In this document: piece after piece, positions 30,830-39,558 of the stretch
How the letters are laid out: each line of letters begins with the position of its first letter
Numbering within the stretch: the first letter of the stretch is position 1
NCBI GenBank assembly: GCA_964588695.1
Contig: CAZPQK010000013.1
Coordinates: 1 to 64,000 of the forward strand
Direction of reading: 5' to 3'
DNA length: 64,000 bases
Source: CAZPQK01 sp964588695
GTDB lineage: Bacteria; Krumholzibacteriota; Krumholzibacteriia; WVZY01; JAKEHA01
Notes under the pieces: generated by a model
Told to the model about the DNA's origin: nothing
Database searches by the model: none
The model's input: only the letters and a program-made list of their open reading frames with translations
Translations under genes and position numbers: made by a program

Positions 30830-31990
30830 ATGAAAACTCTACTATGGAAAACCGGGTTAACCGTTCTGGGCGTTACCGCGATGGTGTTCGCCGGTTGTAG
30901 TGGCACCGACTCCCCGACCGAGTCTACGCCTCCGGAGCCGCCAAAATCGGGTTACGTTTACACTTACGCCGGCAACGGCGTTGAAGGTTACACCAGTGAA
31001 GGCAACGGGCTTCGCCAAACGTCGTTGTATTTGCCCGTCGATGTGGCGTTCGACGACTCCAACAACCCGTATATTCTTGACTGGAACAACCATCGCGTAC
31101 TTAACCTCGAAAACGGAAAATGCAACGAGCTGATTGGCGGAACGTTTGGATCGGCGCCAGACGGTGTAGCCGACCAGATTGGCCTTAACCACCCCACTCA
31201 CGTTGCGATCCGTCCGGGAACGAACAAGCTCATCCTGGCCGCGTGGCACAACTCCATCATTATGGAGTTGGACATGGGCACCGGTATGATCGCCAAGATC
31301 ATCGGTACTGGGTGCCGTTGCCACAACGGCGACAGTACTGCCCTGCAAACCGGGTTAGACTTGCCGTCCAACATTGCTTTCTTTAGTGACGGCACGATGG
31401 TGTTTTGCGATCAAGCCAACTATCGCATCCGTACGCTGCAAAGCGACGGCAGGGTTCGAACGATCGCCGGAAAGGGACAATTTAACCCGGCGTATAGTGG
31501 CGACGGCGGGCCAGCAACCGAAGCCGAGTTCGGTTTCGAGCGCGACCAGAACGCAAACCCGAGCGGCAAGATCGTTATCGACGACCAGGATCAAATCTAC
31601 ATCGCCGACACTCAAAACCATTGTGTGCGGTTCATCAACAGCAGCGGGATCATCTCCACGGTGGCAGGCGTTGGCGGGTCTCCAGGGTTTTCCGGTGACG
31701 GTGGCCAGGCGATTAACGCACTCCTGTTTCGTCCACGCGATGTCGCGTTGGACTCGGACGGGAACCTTTACATTGCGGACACCAGCAACTATTGCGTTCG
31801 CAAGGTTGACACGACCACCGGTATCATCACGACCGTTGCCGGTCAGGGCGGTGTCGTGGGCTACGCCGGAGACGGCGGCCCCGCCACACAGGCTCGGTTT
31901 TCATTTGTAATGGGAATCGAACTCGACGCGGACGACAACCTGTACATTGCCGATGCTAACAACGCACGCATTCGTATCGTCTACAAATAG
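30830..31990 (+). CDS. NHL-repeat beta-propeller lipoprotein (second of a tandem pair)
   Basis: The product (386 residues) has a lipoprotein signal ending VFAGC and the same repeat pattern as its neighbour (YTYAGNGVEGYTSEGNG, DSDGNLYIADTSNYCVRKVD, TVAGQGGVVGYAGDGGPATQ). The pair clearly arose by duplication but has diverged in the first blades. AAGGAA precedes the ATG. A strong bidirectional terminator follows. The shared location with a cupredoxin lipoprotein hints at an extracellular redox or binding function, which is inference. Confidence 0.87.
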   Translation: MKTLLWKTGLTVLGVTAMVFAGCSGTDSPTESTPPEPPKSGYVYTYAGNGVEGYTSEGNGLRQTSLYLPVDVAFDDSNNPYILDWNNHRVLNLENGKCNELIGGTFGSAPDGVADQIGLNHPTHVAIRPGTNKLILAAWHNSIIMELDMGTGMIAKIIGTGCRCHNGDSTALQTGLDLPSNIAFFSDGTMVFCDQANYRIRTLQSDGRVRTIAGKGQFNPAYSGDGGPATEAEFGFERDQNANPSGKIVIDDQDQIYIADTQNHCVRFINSSGIISTVAGVGGSPGFSGDGGQAINALLFRPRDVALDSDGNLYIADTSNYCVRKVDTTTGIITTVAGQGGVVGYAGDGGPATQARFSFVMGIELDADDNLYIADANNARIRIVYK

Positions 31991-32004
31991 CCGCACTGTG
32001 ATAA

Positions 32005-32043
32005 CAAAAAAGGGTGCACTCCATGTGGGTGCACCCTTTTTTA
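32005..32043. terminator. Bidirectional intrinsic terminator
   Basis: AGGGTGCAC and GTGCACCCT form a 9-bp perfect stem flanked by AAAAAA and TTTTTT, between convergent genes. Confidence 0.9.
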
Positions 32044-32062
32044 TTGTTTGTTCTCGCGACGC

Positions 32063-33724
32063 CTATTTCAACAACACCATCTTTTTAGCGATCGTTCGTG
32101 TCGGCGTTTGCAGCCGATAGACATAAACGCCGGTTGCGACGCTGTTGCCGGTATCGGTCGTTCCGTCCCAAGTGGCCGTGTACTCGCCGGGCGTCTGCCT
32201 ACTGTTAACGAGGGTACGAACCCTTTCGCCGCGGATGTTGTACACCACCAATTGAACCTTGGCAGCGGCCGCAAGTTCGTAGCGGATGGTTGTAATCGGG
32301 TTGAACGGGTTGGGAACGTTTTGTGCGAGTCGGAGATCCGTTGGTACTAACGTCACCGCTACAAAGTCCGATCGTATTTCGGACCCATCACTTCTAACAA
32401 CTCCCAACTGATATTCGTAACTCTCGCCGGTAGCGACAGTAAGGTCCTGAAAGTCAAAGGTTCCCGGCGGAAGCAACTCGTCGTTTAACCGACTCGAGGC
32501 TTCCCCTGGTGACCGTCGGTAAACGTTAAGGCCTTGAACGGCGTTCCCCGTATTAAAGCCCCACGCGATGTCGACGACGGTACCCTTCGGGTCTGGCCAG
32601 ACGCCTTCAAACACCACCGAATTCTTGCCTGGTTTGGTCCACATCGCGATGTGGTTGCTTTCCTTGTCACCCGCCTGAGTGAAATCGCCCCCGACATACA
32701 AAATCCCGTCGCGCTCTCGCAACACTTTGACTTGCGCGTTGGTGCCCGTGCCCAACGCGTTCCATTGCTCGCCGTCCCAGTGAGCAACGTTCTTAGCAGG
32801 TAATCCGCCGGCATGCGAGAAACGACCGCCCACGTAAATTTCGTCGATGTCGACAATGATCGAACGAACATCAAGCGTACCGGCGACGCTCAGCCCGCTT
32901 CCAACATTGTTCCAGGTACTGCCGTTCCACACCGCGATGCCACGCGCCGTCTTACCACCGGCCATTAGGAAATCGCCGCCTGCGTAAACTTTCCCGTTCG
33001 CCACGGTAATCGCGGTGCAATATCCGTCGAGCCCGCTACCCAACGGGTGAAAAGTATTCCCGTCCCAACGAGCAATGTTACTGGCCGCAACTCCGCCAGC
33101 CTGGTTGAAAAAACCGCCAACGTACATGTCGTTGCCCGACACGGCGATCGTTCGAACCACGGCCCGCGAATGCATGCTCCCCGCTAGGCTGTTCCATTGG
33201 GTTCCGTCCCAGCGGGCAAAAGCAAACGACTGCACGCCGCCAGCCGTTGTGAACTCGCCGCCAATGTAGAGTGCACCGTCAGGCCCGATGACCGCTGACC
33301 GAACCGCGCGGTCGGTGCCAGTGCCCAGTTCGAACCAGTCGTCAATTTCCGGAACGTACATGGCGATGTTTGCGATGCGGAACAATCCGGAATCGGTGAA
33401 CATACCGCCCGCGTAAATGCGACCGTCCGGCGCCTTGGTCATGGTGTGAACTAGTCCCATTCCAGCAACACCGAGACCACTCCCGACTTTGTTCCACTTC
33501 TGCCCGTCCCAGCGCGCGACGTAACGAACGTCGGTTCCACCGGCAACCAGGAAACGCCCACCAGCGTACATTTCCTGGTCGTAAAACAGGATGTCATCCA
33601 TGTAGTAATCGGTTCCGGAGGCAAACCCGCTGTGCCAGAAACTGTTTTCCGACGCCGGGTCTTGAGCAAATGCGGGTGTACACACCGCGACAACCAGGGC
33701 AAGTATCGGGAGAAGTTTGGTCAT
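32063..33724 (-). CDS. Secreted beta-propeller protein with C-terminal FlgD-like/type IX sorting domain
   Basis: From the ATG at 33724 the protein has 553 residues and a signal peptide (MTKLLPILALVVAVCTPAFA). Residues 25-400 are about eight to nine repeats built around VARWDGxxWNxLGSGL and YVGGxFxxAGG, each with the consensus W-DG-x-W. The last 85 residues are a FlgD-like immunoglobulin domain with the sorting signature NVPNPFNPITTIRYEL, VYNIRGERVRTLV and ATGVYVYRLQT ending KKMVLLK, as on type IX-type substrates of FCB bacteria. It is thus expected at the cell surface or outside. The in-frame extension to 33868 precedes the TTGCTATACT promoter element at 33777-33786 and is rejected. Confidence 0.88.
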   Translation of the reverse strand: MTKLLPILALVVAVCTPAFAQDPASENSFWHSGFASGTDYYMDDILFYDQEMYAGGRFLVAGGTDVRYVARWDGQKWNKVGSGLGVAGMGLVHTMTKAPDGRIYAGGMFTDSGLFRIANIAMYVPEIDDWFELGTGTDRAVRSAVIGPDGALYIGGEFTTAGGVQSFAFARWDGTQWNSLAGSMHSRAVVRTIAVSGNDMYVGGFFNQAGGVAASNIARWDGNTFHPLGSGLDGYCTAITVANGKVYAGGDFLMAGGKTARGIAVWNGSTWNNVGSGLSVAGTLDVRSIIVDIDEIYVGGRFSHAGGLPAKNVAHWDGEQWNALGTGTNAQVKVLRERDGILYVGGDFTQAGDKESNHIAMWTKPGKNSVVFEGVWPDPKGTVVDIAWGFNTGNAVQGLNVYRRSPGEASSRLNDELLPPGTFDFQDLTVATGESYEYQLGVVRSDGSEIRSDFVAVTLVPTDLRLAQNVPNPFNPITTIRYELAAAAKVQLVVYNIRGERVRTLVNSRQTPGEYTATWDGTTDTGNSVATGVYVYRLQTPTRTIAKKMVLLK

Positions 33725-33776
33725 AAGTGCGGTAAAGGTTTGGGTCAAACGCGCCTGCACTGCCGAGTGCCCTTTA

Positions 33777-33786
33777 AGTATAGCAA
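33777..33786 (-). promoter_or_regulatory. Extended -10 promoter element of the sorted propeller gene
   Basis: TTGCTATACT, identical in its core to the element at 3657. No good -35 is seen. The predicted leader is about 45 nt. Confidence 0.45.
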
Positions 33787-33929
33787 AAATCCGGGGGTTA
33801 AGCCTATTCAAGACGCGGTGTTGGCACCGTGTTCGCTGGGTAAATTTGGTGCGTTTTTGCGTTCCCAATCTGCCAGCCGGTCGTTACGATTGACAGGCCC
33901 CTCTCACCAAAAGCTGAGAGCACCGAAAA

Positions 33930-35360
33930 ATGTATAACACTATAAACAACAACATCTTAGAAGATTTATCGAAAGCGCTTCCCGAGCACGCGCTCCTCAC
34001 CGATCAGGAGTCATTGGAATCAGCGGCGTCGGACGAAACCGAAGATCTGGCTTACCTGCCCGAAGTCGTCGTCGTCCCGGAAACCACCGAACAGGTGTCG
34101 GCGGTGATGGAAATCGCTAACCGTCACCGTGTGCCGGTCACACCCCGTGGCGCGGGCACCGGGCTTTCGGGTGGCGCTTTGCCGGTCAGAGGCGGAATCG
34201 TCCTGGCCATGAAGCGATTCAATCGAATACTTGAGATCGACACCGAGAACCTCATGGCTGTTGTCGAACCTGGAGTCATCACTCAAGTATTCCAGGAAGC
34301 CGTGGAAGAACATGGGCTGCTATACCCGCCAGACCCATCGAGCCGTGGCAGCTGTTTTATGGGCGGCAACCTGGCCGAATGCGCAGGGGGACCGCGCGCA
34401 GTTAAATACGGCGTTACCAAAGACTATATTTTAGGCGTCGAAGCGGTGCTTCCCACCGGCGAGATCATTCGACACGGTGGCAAGCTGCTAAAGAATGTTA
34501 CCGGCTACAACCTGACACAGTTGCTGGTGGGCAGCGAAGGAACGCTTGCAGTTGTCACTAAGATCACGGTCAAACTGGTGCCCCGTCCCGAGCACACGCT
34601 GCTACTCCTGGTACCTTTCGATTCGCTTGAAGCCTGCGCCCGTGCGGTACCCGCGATCATGAACGCCGGCATTGTTCCGTCCACGCTTGAATTGATGGAA
34701 CGCGACGCGATCGCGTTTACCGCCAAGCACCTTGACGTTCGCGTGCAAAATCAGGACGCCGCCGGTCAGCTAATGATCGGGCTCGATGGTAACGACGAAA
34801 CCGTCATGGCTCGCGACGCCGAACGTATTTGTGAAATCGTGATGGAGCTTGGAGCTACCGACGTGCTGATGGCCGACACCGACAGTAAACAAGCCGAGTT
34901 GTGGGCGATGCGACGGGCAATCGGCGAGGCGGTAAAGTCCGTGTCGGTTTACAAGGAAGAAGATACCGTCGTCCCTCGCAACAATATCGTCGCGCTACTG
35001 AAAGGCGTCAAAGAAATTGCCGCGCGACATGGCATTACCACGGTGTGTTACGGCCACGCGGGCGACGGCAACCTGCACGTCAACATTTTGAAGATGGACA
35101 TGCCCGACGCCGACTGGAACTCTAAACTCGAACCGGCAATTGAGGAGATATTCGAGTTGACCGTGTCCCTAGGCGGCCTCATCTCGGGCGAACATGGCAT
35201 TGGGTTTGTGCAACGAAACTACCTGCCGATTGCGTTTAGCGAAGCCGAAATCGAACTGATGCGCCGCATCAAGAGCGTGTTTGACCCCAACGGCATTCTG
35301 AATCCCGACAAGGTATTCCCCGAACCCGACGCGATGCGACGGCGTTACGCAGGCAAGTAA
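33930..35360 (+). CDS. GlcD-type FAD-linked oxidase (glycolate or D-lactate dehydrogenase subunit)
   Basis: The product (476 residues) has a PCMH-type FAD domain (VVVPETTEQVSAVMEIANRH, PRGAGTGLSGGALP, GGNLAECAGGPRAVKYG). The C-terminal oxidase domain carries the catalytic HAGDGNLHVN and GEHGIG motifs. It oxidises a 2-hydroxy acid such as glycolate or D-lactate. The GlcE and iron-sulfur GlcF partners are not adjacent, so it may pass electrons to another acceptor, for example the ETF system encoded nearby. The ATG has no good Shine-Dalgarno; CTCTCACC-type pairing with GAGAG is seen just upstream. Confidence 0.9.
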   Translation: MYNTINNNILEDLSKALPEHALLTDQESLESAASDETEDLAYLPEVVVVPETTEQVSAVMEIANRHRVPVTPRGAGTGLSGGALPVRGGIVLAMKRFNRILEIDTENLMAVVEPGVITQVFQEAVEEHGLLYPPDPSSRGSCFMGGNLAECAGGPRAVKYGVTKDYILGVEAVLPTGEIIRHGGKLLKNVTGYNLTQLLVGSEGTLAVVTKITVKLVPRPEHTLLLLVPFDSLEACARAVPAIMNAGIVPSTLELMERDAIAFTAKHLDVRVQNQDAAGQLMIGLDGNDETVMARDAERICEIVMELGATDVLMADTDSKQAELWAMRRAIGEAVKSVSVYKEEDTVVPRNNIVALLKGVKEIAARHGITTVCYGHAGDGNLHVNILKMDMPDADWNSKLEPAIEEIFELTVSLGGLISGEHGIGFVQRNYLPIAFSEAEIELMRRIKSVFDPNGILNPDKVFPEPDAMRRRYAGK

Positions 35361-35372
35361 CTGAACGCAAAA

Positions 35373-35392
35373 GGCCCACGCAAGCGCGGGCC
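35373..35392. terminator. Terminator-like hairpin between convergent genes
   Basis: GGCCCaCGC-aa-GCGcGGGCC, with TTTT 10 nt further on the plus strand and AAAA on the other side. Confidence 0.55.
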
Positions 35393-35416
35393 CATGCTAA
35401 GTTTTGTGGCGGCAAA

Positions 35417-35950
35417 CTAGTAAATTGCCTCGCTCACCTTGCTCTTTTCCTTGGGGTGGTTGTTCAGCAAGTGATCGATGTCGAGAATTTTGATCGGCCC
35501 CTCAAAGTAAGCCGAGGTGATCTTGCCCGTATCCATCCGAATCGCGTCACAAGGACACGCCTCGACACACAAACCGCAGTACACGCACTGCAGGATATCG
35601 ATGTCGAACTTAAGGGGATACTTCTCTACCCCATCGTGCCCAGTGTCGGCGGCGGTGATGTGGATACAGTCTGCCGGACAGGCGGTGGCACAGCAGTTAC
35701 ACGCAACGCAGCGCGGGGTGCCATCGGGACGCTGCATCAGCCGGTGCTCGCCGCGATAGGTTTCCGGAAGTGGCTTAGGCTGTTCGGGCCACTGGTAAGT
35801 CATACCCAGTTTGTTCTTGCGCAAGCCCCAGATGGTTCTACCAAAGTGGGAAATGGTGATGCCCAATCCTTTGATGACTTCGCCGATGTAGGCTCTTTCC
35901 CACCAGGATGGTTTCTTATCGAGAGGCGGGGTAACAACGCGGGTGGCCAT
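35417..35950 (-). CDS. nuoI: NADH-quinone oxidoreductase subunit I (2x[4Fe-4S] ferredoxin type)
   Basis: The protein (177 residues) has two classical 4Fe-4S motifs, CVACNCCATACP and CVYCGLCVEACP, in the NuoI arrangement. The family's N-terminal helix region is present (KGLGITISHFGRTIWG), as are the RGEHRLMQRPDGTPRCVAC lead-in and the acidic segment between clusters. In complex I it relays electrons toward quinone. Here it stands alone, convergent with a GlcD-type oxidase, and no other nuo gene is in the window. AGGGAG precedes the ATG. Confidence 0.92.
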   Translation of the reverse strand: MATRVVTPPLDKKPSWWERAYIGEVIKGLGITISHFGRTIWGLRKNKLGMTYQWPEQPKPLPETYRGEHRLMQRPDGTPRCVACNCCATACPADCIHITAADTGHDGVEKYPLKFDIDILQCVYCGLCVEACPCDAIRMDTGKITSAYFEGPIKILDIDHLLNNHPKEKSKVSEAIY

Positions 35951-35969
35951 GGGACTCCCTAAGCTATCC

Positions 35970-35998
35970 TTGTTAAACCATTCACAATTTCGTATATA
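35970..35998 (+). promoter_or_regulatory. Sigma-70 type promoter of the ETF-QO gene
   Basis: TTGTTA, 17 bp, TATATA. The start would be near 36005, about 74 nt before the ATG. Confidence 0.5.
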
Positions 35999-36078
35999 AA
36001 GGTACGGAAGCGGGTTACGATGGTCAAGGCCATTCGAAGCCCCGACAACGATCCCCCGCAGCTTAACCGGAGGAAGGC

Positions 36079-37770
36079 ATGACCGACCAGAGAGAAACGC
36101 TAGAAGTTGATGTTCTCTTCGTGGGAGCCGGACCAGCTTCGCTGGCAGGCGCTCTGCACCTTCAGAACCTCGTCAACGCCCATAACGAGCGGGTGAAATC
36201 CACCGGCGAGGGTAGCGAGCTTGAACCGATGGTCGTCATTATTGAAAAAGGCCAGGAGGTTGGTGCCCATTCGTTTTCCGGAGCCGTGCTCGACCCGATC
36301 GCGCTGAAAGAGCTTATTCCCGACTATTTGGAGCAAGGTGCCCCCATTGAGAAGACTGTAGACACCGAGGACGTCTACTTCCTGACCAAAAAGAACGCCT
36401 TCCGTTTTCCGGTCGTTCCGCCGCAACTTCGCAACCACGGCAATCATACGATTTCGCTTTCCAAGCTCACTCGCTGGATGGGAGGGCTGTGCGAAGCCGC
36501 GGGCGTAAACATCTTTCCCGGATTTGCCGGAACTGAGATTCTCCACGATGGCGATCGTGTGAGCGGAGTGCGAACCGGCGACAAGGGCATCGACAAAGAT
36601 GGCGAACGTAAATCAAACTTTGAACCCGGCATCGACTTAGTCGCTAAAGTAACCGCGTTCGGCGACGGTGCCCGCGGCTACCTTTCCAAGCAACTCATCG
36701 CCCGCCACAATTTGGACAACGATCGAGCGCCGCAGATTTTTGAAACCGGGGTTAAGGAAATCATTGAGATGCCCGCAGGCTCGGTCGAAGGTGGCCGCGT
36801 CGTTCACACGATGGGCTATCCATTCCGTAGCGACAACGTCGGTGGCACCTGGATTTACCATCTCGGCGATAACCTTCTGTCGGTCGGCCTGGTCACCCCG
36901 CTGGACTACAAAGACCCCCTGATCCACCCCTTCGAGCAGTTGCAACAATTCAAGGCACAGCCGAAGATCGCGTCGATGCTTAAAGGCGGCAAGAGCATCG
37001 CCTACGGCGCCAAAGTAATCTCGGCCGGCGGGTGGCAGTCGATGCCCAAGCTTACCGTCGACGGCGCGATCCTTATGGGCGAGTCGGCGGGGATGGTCGA
37101 CCTCTCCCGGTTAAAGGGTATTCATCTAGCAATGAAGTCGGGCATGTTGGCCGCCGAGCAGATCTTTTCCGGTTTGGTAAAGGACGACTTTTCCGACGAC
37201 CACCTGGCAGGGTACGAAACTGCGGTCAAAGAAAGCTACATTGGCAAGCAGCTCTACAAAGCACGCAACTTTCACGGTGCCATGGCCAAGGGCCTTCCGC
37301 GAGCATTTTTCCATTTGGGGATTCAGACCGTTACCGGCGGACACGATCTCCAGTTCGGGGCCCACAAGCACGTCGATCGCGAGAGTTACACGACCGTCGC
37401 TCAATACTATGGGATAGATCGCGACATCCCCGAACCCCCGCCGACCGATGGCTCCTTGCACCTTGATAAACTTGCCAACGTGTACAACTCGGGAACGATG
37501 CATAACGAAGATCAGCCCTGCCACTTGAAGATTGCCGACTTTGACACGTGCTACAACACGTGCACCGGCAAGTACAAGTACCCGTGCAACCGCTTTTGCC
37601 CGGCCAATGTGTACGAGATGGTTACTAACGAGGAGACCGGTGGGCTAAAACTTCAAGTCAACTTTGCCAACTGTGTGCACTGCCAGACGTGCGACATCAA
37701 TTGTCCCGAAGACAACATCCGCTGGACCCCGCCAGAAGGTGGCGACGGTCCGAACTATCAGTTGTTGTAG
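36079..37770 (+). CDS. Electron transfer flavoprotein-ubiquinone oxidoreductase
   Basis: The enzyme (563 residues) moves electrons from reduced ETF to the quinone pool. It has an N-terminal FAD loop (VLFVGAGPASLAGALHLQ), the family segments EVGAHSFSGAVLDP and GDGARGYLSKQL, and a quinone-pocket region with SAGGWQSMPKL and GESAGMVDLSRLKGIH. The C-terminal 4Fe-4S domain has CNRFCPANVYE and NCVHCQTCDINCPEDNI. GGAGGAAGG precedes the ATG. ETF subunits themselves are not in the window. It would feed fatty-acid, amino-acid or hydroxy-acid oxidation into respiration. Confidence 0.96.
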   Translation: MTDQRETLEVDVLFVGAGPASLAGALHLQNLVNAHNERVKSTGEGSELEPMVVIIEKGQEVGAHSFSGAVLDPIALKELIPDYLEQGAPIEKTVDTEDVYFLTKKNAFRFPVVPPQLRNHGNHTISLSKLTRWMGGLCEAAGVNIFPGFAGTEILHDGDRVSGVRTGDKGIDKDGERKSNFEPGIDLVAKVTAFGDGARGYLSKQLIARHNLDNDRAPQIFETGVKEIIEMPAGSVEGGRVVHTMGYPFRSDNVGGTWIYHLGDNLLSVGLVTPLDYKDPLIHPFEQLQQFKAQPKIASMLKGGKSIAYGAKVISAGGWQSMPKLTVDGAILMGESAGMVDLSRLKGIHLAMKSGMLAAEQIFSGLVKDDFSDDHLAGYETAVKESYIGKQLYKARNFHGAMAKGLPRAFFHLGIQTVTGGHDLQFGAHKHVDRESYTTVAQYYGIDRDIPEPPPTDGSLHLDKLANVYNSGTMHNEDQPCHLKIADFDTCYNTCTGKYKYPCNRFCPANVYEMVTNEETGGLKLQVNFANCVHCQTCDINCPEDNIRWTPPEGGDGPNYQLL

Positions 37771-37793
37771 AAAGTTACTGCTCGGCGAAGGGC

Positions 37794-37832
37794 AAAAAAG
37801 CGGGTGCTGTTGGACAGCACCCGCTTCGTATT
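37794..37832. terminator. Bidirectional intrinsic terminator
   Basis: GCGGGTGCTGT and ACAGCACCCGC form an 11-bp perfect stem with a 3-nt loop, AAAAAA on the left and TTCGTATTT on the right. Confidence 0.85.
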
Positions 37833-37848
37833 TGAGGAACCCGCCTGG

Positions 37849-38271
37849 TTACGCAGACTTCGACGGTGCCAACGGTTGGCGCGCCTCGAAGTCGTCGTGA
37901 ATCGAATGCCAGTACCGAACTTCCTCTTCGCCCTTTTTCCAACACAAGTAGACGACTGTGTTGTTCTGAATCGAAAAGAAGTCAACGAGGCCGCGCTCTT
38001 CGTCCCGGACGATGCATCCGGTTTCGTTGATCGCGGCTTTGTCCTTTTCGATTTCTTTTCCCACCGCCTTAAACACGCGCAGCTTTTCTTCCAATTCCGT
38101 CGCGTCGGAATTGTCGGAGTCTGCCCCGCATTCGACGATCAACTTGAGGATTGAAATCTCCTCTTGAAGCCACAAAAACCGCTGCTTGTTTCTCGCGATG
38201 CGCTCGATTGTCGCTTCGAGAAATCCAATCAGCCGGTTGGCTTCTTCGACCGTGAAGAACTTGGGGTTCAT
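37849..38271 (-). CDS. DUF2203 family protein
   Basis: The 140 residues begin FFTVEEANRLIGFLEATIERI, the DUF2203 opening. A coiled-coil segment follows, and the conserved C-terminal motif is GCIVRDEERGLVDFFS, then VYLCWKKGEEEVRYWHSIHDDFEARQPL. The function is not established. AGGAGAGCGA precedes the ATG. Confidence 0.9.
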   Translation of the reverse strand: MNPKFFTVEEANRLIGFLEATIERIARNKQRFLWLQEEISILKLIVECGADSDNSDATELEEKLRVFKAVGKEIEKDKAAINETGCIVRDEERGLVDFFSIQNNTVVYLCWKKGEEEVRYWHSIHDDFEARQPLAPSKSA

Positions 38272-38507
38272 TCGCTCTCCTAACTACCCGGAGGACTCTG
38301 GTTTTACCACTGATCCAGTCAATTTAGCCCTTGGCGGCACCGCCGCCTATGCGCCCTCTTACTATATTTTTATCGAGTGATGAACCACGATGCAAGCCCA
38401 AAGGGAATGTTAAGAAACAATGGGTCATCACGCGCAGTTGGCAATCGTCCTAAACTGCCCGCTGGAGGCGACGTAAACTCCGCTACGACCGTTTGCGCCA
38501 GGTTTGT
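38272..38507. other. Divergent intergenic region
   Basis: It contains a GC-rich palindrome (GGCGGcaCCGCC, about 38334-38345) and an A/T-rich patch (CTATATTTTTATC, 38363-38375) suitable for promoters in either direction. No gene is seen. Confidence 0.3.
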
Positions 38508-38513
38508 TATTAT
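38508..38513 (+). promoter_or_regulatory. -10 element placing transcription start at the ATG of the HAD gene
   Basis: TATTAT ends exactly 6 nt before the ATG at 38520. No Shine-Dalgarno is present. No clear -35 was found at 17 bp. Confidence 0.45.
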
Positions 38514-38519
38514 TTTCAC

Positions 38520-39518
38520 ATGAACCCGGATACGTCTCAAATCAGCCACTTTCGTGACGCCAAAGCAATCGGATTCGATCTGGATCATACGTTGGCGGTG
38601 TATGTCGACGGTCTAGTAAACGGCTGGGCCTACCAGGAGTCGGTGGCCTACCTAGTCGAGCGTGCGGGTTACCCGCGAGAGCTTGCGCATACCGAACCCA
38701 AGTGGCGGGCTCAACGCGGACTTTTCTTAGATACCGATGCCGGCCACGTGGTCGCGGCCGACGCCAACTTCAATCCCCTGGCCGCCACGTCCGGATTCGA
38801 GATTGTACGGCGCTTCGCAGATGAACCGACAGAAACCACCCCGGCCAGTCTATCGAGCGATCGGTGGCACGTCATCAACACGCCGTTCGATCTCCCCACC
38901 GCGGAGCTGTTTCAGGTCATCGGAGCCATCGCGCCAACGCGGCCGTCCAACAAAGCTGTCCTGGACATCCGGCAGTGGTTGGATCACGCCCACCGTCGAG
39001 GATCGCTCAAGCAGCGGGTTACGACAAGCATCTCCGACGTCATAAGACCTAAGCCGGAATTGCGACATCAACTAGACGAGTTGGCCCGTCGGTACCGCCT
39101 GTTCGTTGTCACCAATTCCGAGCCAGACTACGCCACCCAGGTTTTGAACCACCTGTTAGGAGGCGGTTGGCAACCCCTCTTCGACGTCCTTGTAACCGAC
39201 TCACAGAAACCGTCGTTTTTCGAGCCCGGGGCAACAAAACCCGGGTATCTGGATGTGGAGCGCGCGCTGGGGGTGTCGGGGCCCCACGTTGTTTTTGTGG
39301 GCGATAGCGTCCCTGCGGATCTCATACCCGCGAAAGCCGTCGGCTGGCGAACTGTGGGAGTCGTTCCCGAACTCGAACACCCGGCGCATCCGGTTTATGG
39401 GCCTGCCGTGGCAAGTGGTCCCCCGCCCACCCTGATGCTGTCCGCATTCTCCGCCGCATCGGACGCGCTTACCACTAGTGTGGGCGCGTGGCTGCAAACC
39501 CTGCTTGAAGCCGCATAA
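38520..39518 (+). CDS. HAD-superfamily 5'-nucleotidase-like hydrolase
   Basis: The product (332 residues) has motif I FDLDHTLAVY (nucleophile DxD), motif II VVTNSEPDYA, and motif III/IV in TKPGYLDVERAL then VVFVGDSVPADLIPAKAVGWRTV. The long cap region between motifs I and II is that of the eukaryotic-type cytosolic 5'-nucleotidase II relatives (HAD-IG family). It should hydrolyse nucleoside monophosphates in the cytoplasm. The start at 38520 is preferred over 38493, which would precede the -10. A leaderless mRNA is likely. Confidence 0.82.
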   Translation: MNPDTSQISHFRDAKAIGFDLDHTLAVYVDGLVNGWAYQESVAYLVERAGYPRELAHTEPKWRAQRGLFLDTDAGHVVAADANFNPLAATSGFEIVRRFADEPTETTPASLSSDRWHVINTPFDLPTAELFQVIGAIAPTRPSNKAVLDIRQWLDHAHRRGSLKQRVTTSISDVIRPKPELRHQLDELARRYRLFVVTNSEPDYATQVLNHLLGGGWQPLFDVLVTDSQKPSFFEPGATKPGYLDVERALGVSGPHVVFVGDSVPADLIPAKAVGWRTVGVVPELEHPAHPVYGPAVASGPPPTLMLSAFSAASDALTTSVGAWLQTLLEAA

Positions 39519-39523
39519 CCGTC

Positions 39524-39552
39524 TTGACACTGCGCGCCAGCTTGGGCACGAT
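39524..39552 (+). promoter_or_regulatory. Promoter giving a leaderless bioY transcript
   Basis: Perfect TTGACA, 17 bp, CACGAT (3 of 6 to TATAAT), then 6 nt to the ATG at 39559. No Shine-Dalgarno. Confidence 0.5.
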
Positions 39553-39558
39553 ACAGCG

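Noticed and set aside
33735..33775. Sigma-54-like GGGCACT...GTGCA on the minus strand
   Set aside because: The spacing is one base too long for a -24/-12 promoter.
33725..33868. N-terminal extension of the sorted propeller protein
   Set aside because: It precedes the TTGCTATACT promoter element, and the signal peptide begins at 33724.
33895..33929. TPP riboswitch-like CTGAGAG before the GlcD gene
   Set aside because: Only a short CTGAG match and a simple CTCTCA/TGAGAG hairpin. The second conserved TPP element is absent and the leader is far too short.
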